A stretch of DNA of 64,000 nt from Amoebidium appalachense. Taxonomy: Eukaryota; Ichthyosporea. The translations under genes were made by a program, and so were the position numbers. The notes under the pieces are model-generated. The model was not told the origin of the DNA. It worked only from the letters and a program-made list of their open reading frames with translations, and did not search any database. Where the stretch lies: NCBI GenBank assembly GCA_963693365.1, contig CAVNZM010000014.1, positions 7,006,001 through 7,070,000 on the forward strand, given 5' to 3'. Of the stretch, positions 59,780 through 64,000 are shown piece by piece; position 1 is the stretch's first letter; the number at the start of each line of letters is the position of its first letter.

Positions 59780-61089
59780 TTCCATTCCTTCCCTCGCCCC
59801 TTCCCCCCCCCCCCCCCCCCACCCCCACCCTCCCACGACGCGTAAGCTTCCCCAAGGGCAACCAACATACATATGCATGCACAACCACGTGGTGGGGTTT
59901 ACGGGTATATGTGGCTGTGACGGCAGACACACAGCATAGGATAGCCGGCACGTGCATCCATGCCCACGTGCAATGCCATGCATGACGTATGCATGGCCTG
60001 GGCCTGTCACCAACTTGGACATGCTCGTGCTACAAGATGCAGAATCCAAAATGGCCTCACCCACCGTATAGTCTCCAGGGCTTTGTACCCGCTGGCTTAC
60101 GTAAGTGGCTGGGCCCTACTACGCTGCGGGATGTCGCCTGCGGCAACATAAAAAAAAAAAGAAGAAGAAGAAGAAGAAGAAGAAGAAGGAGAGGCCGCGC
60201 AGGGAGACAGCACTCAGAGTAACTACCCACCACAGTCCTAGTATGGCAGGGATACCTATATAGCTCCTTTTTTTGCTGTTGTTTTATTAAAAAGAAAAAA
60301 TATTGCGTGCCAAAACTTCCAGCTCAAATTTCCATATTTGGCTAATCAGTGCAATCGTGCGCGGATATATTAGTTCATACGTTTTTATTTTTTTGAGAAT
60401 GCAATATCCCACTTTTTTGGTTGTTTTTATACAGGCAGATACAGTGGCTGTCATGTTCGAATTCACCCACCGGGGTACGTACGTAGCTGAACACCGTGCA
60501 CACGTACGTGGTATTACAAAATATTATAACCCAGGCCTGAGCATGCCCGGCCAGAACTCGATTGGAAGCTTACTGGTGGGCTTACATGTGTGCGTGCCCG
60601 TGCCTGTGCATGTGTGTTTGTGTGTGTGTGTGCGCGTGTGTGTGTGCATGTGTGGGCCCGGCGTGCTTGTGTGTTTGTGTACGTACGTGTGCGCACGTGC
60701 ACACTTGCAGGGGGATCGTTGTCTTAAACTCTATGACAAATCCCGCTAGCGCACACATTGGTCACAGTCACATGTGGCCTTTCTATTGGTCAAATAAACC
60801 GGGTTAGGTACATGACTCTTGTTCCCGGACCATACACATCATGAGTCTCGGTTGTGTGCACGTGTTCAACACTTCGCATGTGTGCTTGTCGGAGAATACT
60901 CACTCCGTGTTAACAACATCGAGGGGTTTATTAATGAAGAGATGGTGCAAGTGCAATCATACACATCTTACAAGCCGGCATCATAACAATACAAAATACA
61001 TTATTCACGGGAATTTGGCCCTCCACAATCACCATTTTAAAATTCGCAGACATCTATCCATCAGCTATCTAAGATTTACCTCTGCATAT

Positions 61090-61720
61090 TTAAGGGACAC
61101 ATTTATACAGACGTGCCAGATATCTTATCAGTAGGGTCCCCTGCCGACCTAGAGGGGGGTCTGTGTAATTTAGTGATCGGTACAGCCTTTGTGCCCTCGA
61201 TTCAAGCTCGCTTTTGTTCTGCATCCTTTGCTCAAATGAGGGCTTTAACAGCTCTGACACATCTTCCTCCGTCTCGATCGTCTTTTTAAACCTTTCAGAA
61301 ATTATCACCAACCCCACTATCAAACCACACGCCACCGCAACGACCCCTAACCCGATTCCAATTTTGGCCCCCTGACTTAGACCCCCACTTTGGCTTTGTG
61401 AAATTTCGCCCGCTTCGTTGGAACCCCCCACTTCTTGTCCCTCAATGGTTCCCCCATCTCTTCCCCCGGCTGGTACGCCGGTTGGTGTGGCGGAAGGGGT
61501 GGGGGTTTGTTGTGAATCCGAAATTGGCCTTGAGGGGGTTTGTATGCTCGTTTGGGTGGTGGTAGAGGGGTTGACGTTTAGGGAGACACTGTCGAAATAC
61601 ACTATGGCCTTGACGCTGGAGAGCTCTAGGGAGACATTAAATGACGTCACGTGTTGGTCTGGGGTGACGTTGAAGTAGCTGTGGTGCCACCTGCCTGCCT
61701 GTGTCGGTCTGAACCCCATG

Positions 61721-61761
<41 letters not shown>

Positions 61762-61802
61762 CGTGCGTGTGTGCGTGCGTGTGTGTGTGTGTGTGGTTTG
61801 CA

Positions 61803-61842
<40 letters not shown>

Positions 61843-61849
61843 GTTTGCG

Positions 61850-61883
<34 letters not shown>

Positions 61884-61890
61884 GTTTGCG

Positions 61891-61950
<60 letters not shown>

Positions 61951-61981
61951 CGTGTGTGCCGGGGGGGGGGAAGGGGGGGGG

Positions 61982-62045
<64 letters not shown>

Positions 62046-63038
62046 GTGGTTTTTATGAACACGGTTAGTATTGGACAGAATTTACCAATTGCAAAGAGAC
62101 ATTACAGTATCACGGGGAAGGACGAATGAGGGGGAGCAGACGTTTCTAACACGCAACAGGGCAAAAACGAAAGGGTAGCATTGCTGGGCGGTGTTAAGTC
62201 CAGAGAGGTATGGTGGTGCGGGTGTGGTGTGCTTGGTGGTGCTGTGGTTGGTTCGGATTGGGGTTGGAAAGTGGGCGTCGGGGGGAAGGCAAGGGCGGGA
62301 GAGGGCAGCGGGGAGGGCGTGAGAGAGAGGTTGGGGGAGGAGGAGCCGGGGGGAGGGGGCTCGAGGGGGGGGGGGGGGGGGGGGGGGGTTTGGCTGTGAG
62401 AGTTGGAGTTGGATTGATTGATATTTGGTCGGTAATGGGCGGAAACGGTTTGGTAGCAAAGACTAAACCAGACGTTTTCATGCCCCGTCGTCCACCTCGT
62501 CGTTCTCTGAGAAACTAGCGTTGAAAATTTGACAGTATGAGACAAAAGCCCCAAATCCGACAATTTCAGTCCGCCAGCAGGCTTGATTTCGGCCGATCTG
62601 ATCGATCGGATCACCCCCATTTTTAAGCCAAAATTTATCCCCCGAGTCACAAACAGGTGCTAGGGTTAGAGGGTGTGTGCTCTCACCTTGTGCTCCGTGG
62701 TGCCGTTGGCCAGTGTGATGTACAGGTGCAGGGCATATCGATTAGCCTTATCGGGAAGTGGGAATGCATTCTTATTGGCTCGTGTCCAGGCCCCCACCTG
62801 GATAGTGCCTTGGATCCCCCCCGGATAATTCACGGCCTGCCACGCACCTATATAGGACCCCCCCCTCCAAAAGATCAGAAATGGATGTGGAAGGGATCGG
62901 GGGAAATGGAGGCGTGGGGGGGAGGGGGGGGTTGTTGGGTGCTTTTTTTTTTGCATGTGGAGTGATGAAGAAGAAAAGGCAATGTGGGGCTCATGACGAG
63001 ATGGAAGGTGAGTGGTTGATAGGACGAGGTGGTGGTAG

Positions 63039-63116
<78 letters not shown>

Positions 63117-63146
63117 AGGTGAATGGTTGATAGGACGATGTGGTGG

Positions 63147-63215
<69 letters not shown>

Positions 63216-63744
63216 ACGCGTGTGTGTGTTTTTGTGTGCGTTCCACACGCGCGTGTGCCTGTATGTTGTGTGTGTCTTTCTTCCATTCTTTCATTCTTTT
63301 CGTTTCTTCTTCTTTCTTTCTTTTTTTTTTTTTCTTCGTGGGGAGGGGGGGGGGGGGGGGGGGTTGATTATTTGGTGAGTAGAGGGGTGGGAAAAAGTGT
63401 GCAGCAATAAAACGTACTTGTGGCACGTACTACTACTAGCTCAATAACGGCGCTAGCTTTGCTCTTACGTGTTTTAGCGCAGTACATTTAGCTATTATAG
63501 GGGTCTAACTGGCTAATTCGTAGGTGGGCGGGCGGGCGGGTGGGCAGGGGGGCGGGGGGCCGGGGGGGGGGGGGGGAGGGGGGGGGGAGGGGGGTTCCTT
63601 ATGGGGCTGCATACCTCCCCTGTCCTTGTCTTTCTTTGTGGCCACCACGATGCACCTCATGCCGTCATAGCAGCCTGTGCCCAGTTTGTAGCCCACATTG
63701 CCACGTGCATGCCAGCTGCTCCCTCCCTCCTCGAATGAACCGTC
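61090..63744 (-). CDS. Single-pass membrane protein with carbohydrate-binding-like ectodomain (3' part; 5' end outside window)
   Basis: Exons 63615-63744, 62687-62847 and 61090-61722 join in phase and give the last 307 residues plus TAA. Further 5' exons, including any signal peptide, must lie beyond the right edge. The visible ectodomain starts [19 protein letters not shown] and continues with [35 protein letters not shown] and [11 protein letters not shown]. This spacing fits a CBM4/9-like jelly-roll module as found in glycan-binding proteins. A Thr/Ser/Pro-rich stalk (about residues 148-185) follows. Then comes a Gly/Val/Ile-rich membrane segment [20 protein letters not shown] (about 218-237), a basic stop-transfer SERFKK and a 65-residue cytoplasmic tail. 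Ligand and function are unknown. Confidence 0.75.
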
Positions 63745-64000
63745 CTGTAGGGTCGGTGGACCTTTTTTTTTTTTTTTTGGTGTGTGTGTGTGGGGGGGGG
63801 GGGGGGGGGGGGGAAGGGGGGGCATGTGTGTGTGTTCGGTCGTTGTGGTGGTTGGAGGGGGAAGGGGGCAGGTGGGCGGAGGTCGTGGTGGTCGTGGTGG
63901 TCGTAATAATAGATAGAGACGAAAAAAAATAAGAGGAAATGAAACGAAGAAAGACAGAATAAACAGAATAAACCGTCCAGCGGCAGAAGGAAAGGGTTTT
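63745..64000. other. Intron of the membrane-protein gene
   Basis: T-run, TG tract and G-run (63764-63830), then GTGGTC repeats and A-rich DNA. No further exon is visible before the window ends. Confidence 0.5.

Larger units (their letters stand above)
58099..61089. other. Spacer between the kinase and the membrane-protein 3' end
   Basis: Holds CA microsatellites (58262-58289, 58718-58783, 58875-58902), poly-C at 59017-59043, the palindrome 59048-59462, a dispersed-repeat copy (59517-59779), an AAG microsatellite (60161-60187) and otherwise unique DNA (59880-60160, 60240-61089). Genes on both sides end here or nearby. No exon is recognised. Confidence 0.45.

Noticed and set aside
60450-60490. 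GTTCGAATTC considered as a tRNA T-loop (also GTTCGAACTC near 29117)
   Set aside because: No matching acceptor, D or anticodon arms could be laid out around it.
60303-60749. 148-codon plus-strand frame with hydrophobic N-terminus
   Set aside because: The second half is TG-repeat translation, and no splice or homology support was found.

Overview
This is a 64-kb window of a nuclear eukaryotic genome. Seven genes can be reconstructed by joining exons at GT-AG junctions whose reading phases agree: RNA polymerase subunit RPB8, a forkhead transcription factor, phosphoglucomutase, an SLX9/FAM207-like ribosome biogenesis protein, the 18S rRNA methyltransferase BUD23, a KIN1/MARK-type kinase, and the 3' part of a membrane protein with a carbohydrate-binding-like ectodomain. 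An eighth gene, a nucleoside hydrolase, has no introns. A forkhead factor together with a fungal-style KIN1 kinase, in intron-rich genes, suggests an opisthokont, possibly a unicellular relative of animals or an early-branching fungus. That placement is inference.

Layout: RPB8 (124-3769, -), forkhead (5616-7160, -), a poorly understood 8-kb stretch holding a non-autonomous hAT element (8944-9790) and some weak exon candidates, phosphoglucomutase (15471-23525, -), a CCAAT-rich divergent promoter and a small two-exon gene candidate (24651-24919, +), about 5 kb of repeats, SLX9-like (29779-33772, -), BUD23 (34405-41633, +), nucleoside hydrolase (43041-44051, -), KIN1-like kinase (45325-58098, +), a 415-bp near-complete palindrome (59048-59462), and the membrane protein (61090-63744, -, continuing past the right edge). 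Three gene pairs are divergent (phosphoglucomutase/small gene, SLX9/BUD23, hydrolase/kinase). SLX9 and BUD23 both serve 40S ribosome biogenesis and share a 632-bp promoter region, so they may be co-regulated.

Exons are ordinary, but introns and spacers are saturated with (GT)n/(CA)n, (GA)n and long poly-G or poly-C runs. Most open frames in the window are translations of these repeats (poly-Cys-Val, Thr-His, Pro or Gly) and are not genes. Two patterns stand out. Several introns start with GT- and G-rich tracts and end with C- and CA-rich tracts on the sense strand, so the two ends could pair. A dispersed repeat family present in at least nine copies always ends in a poly-C run, which may explain part of the homopolymer load. 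No rRNA, tRNA, CRISPR or viral gene was recognised.
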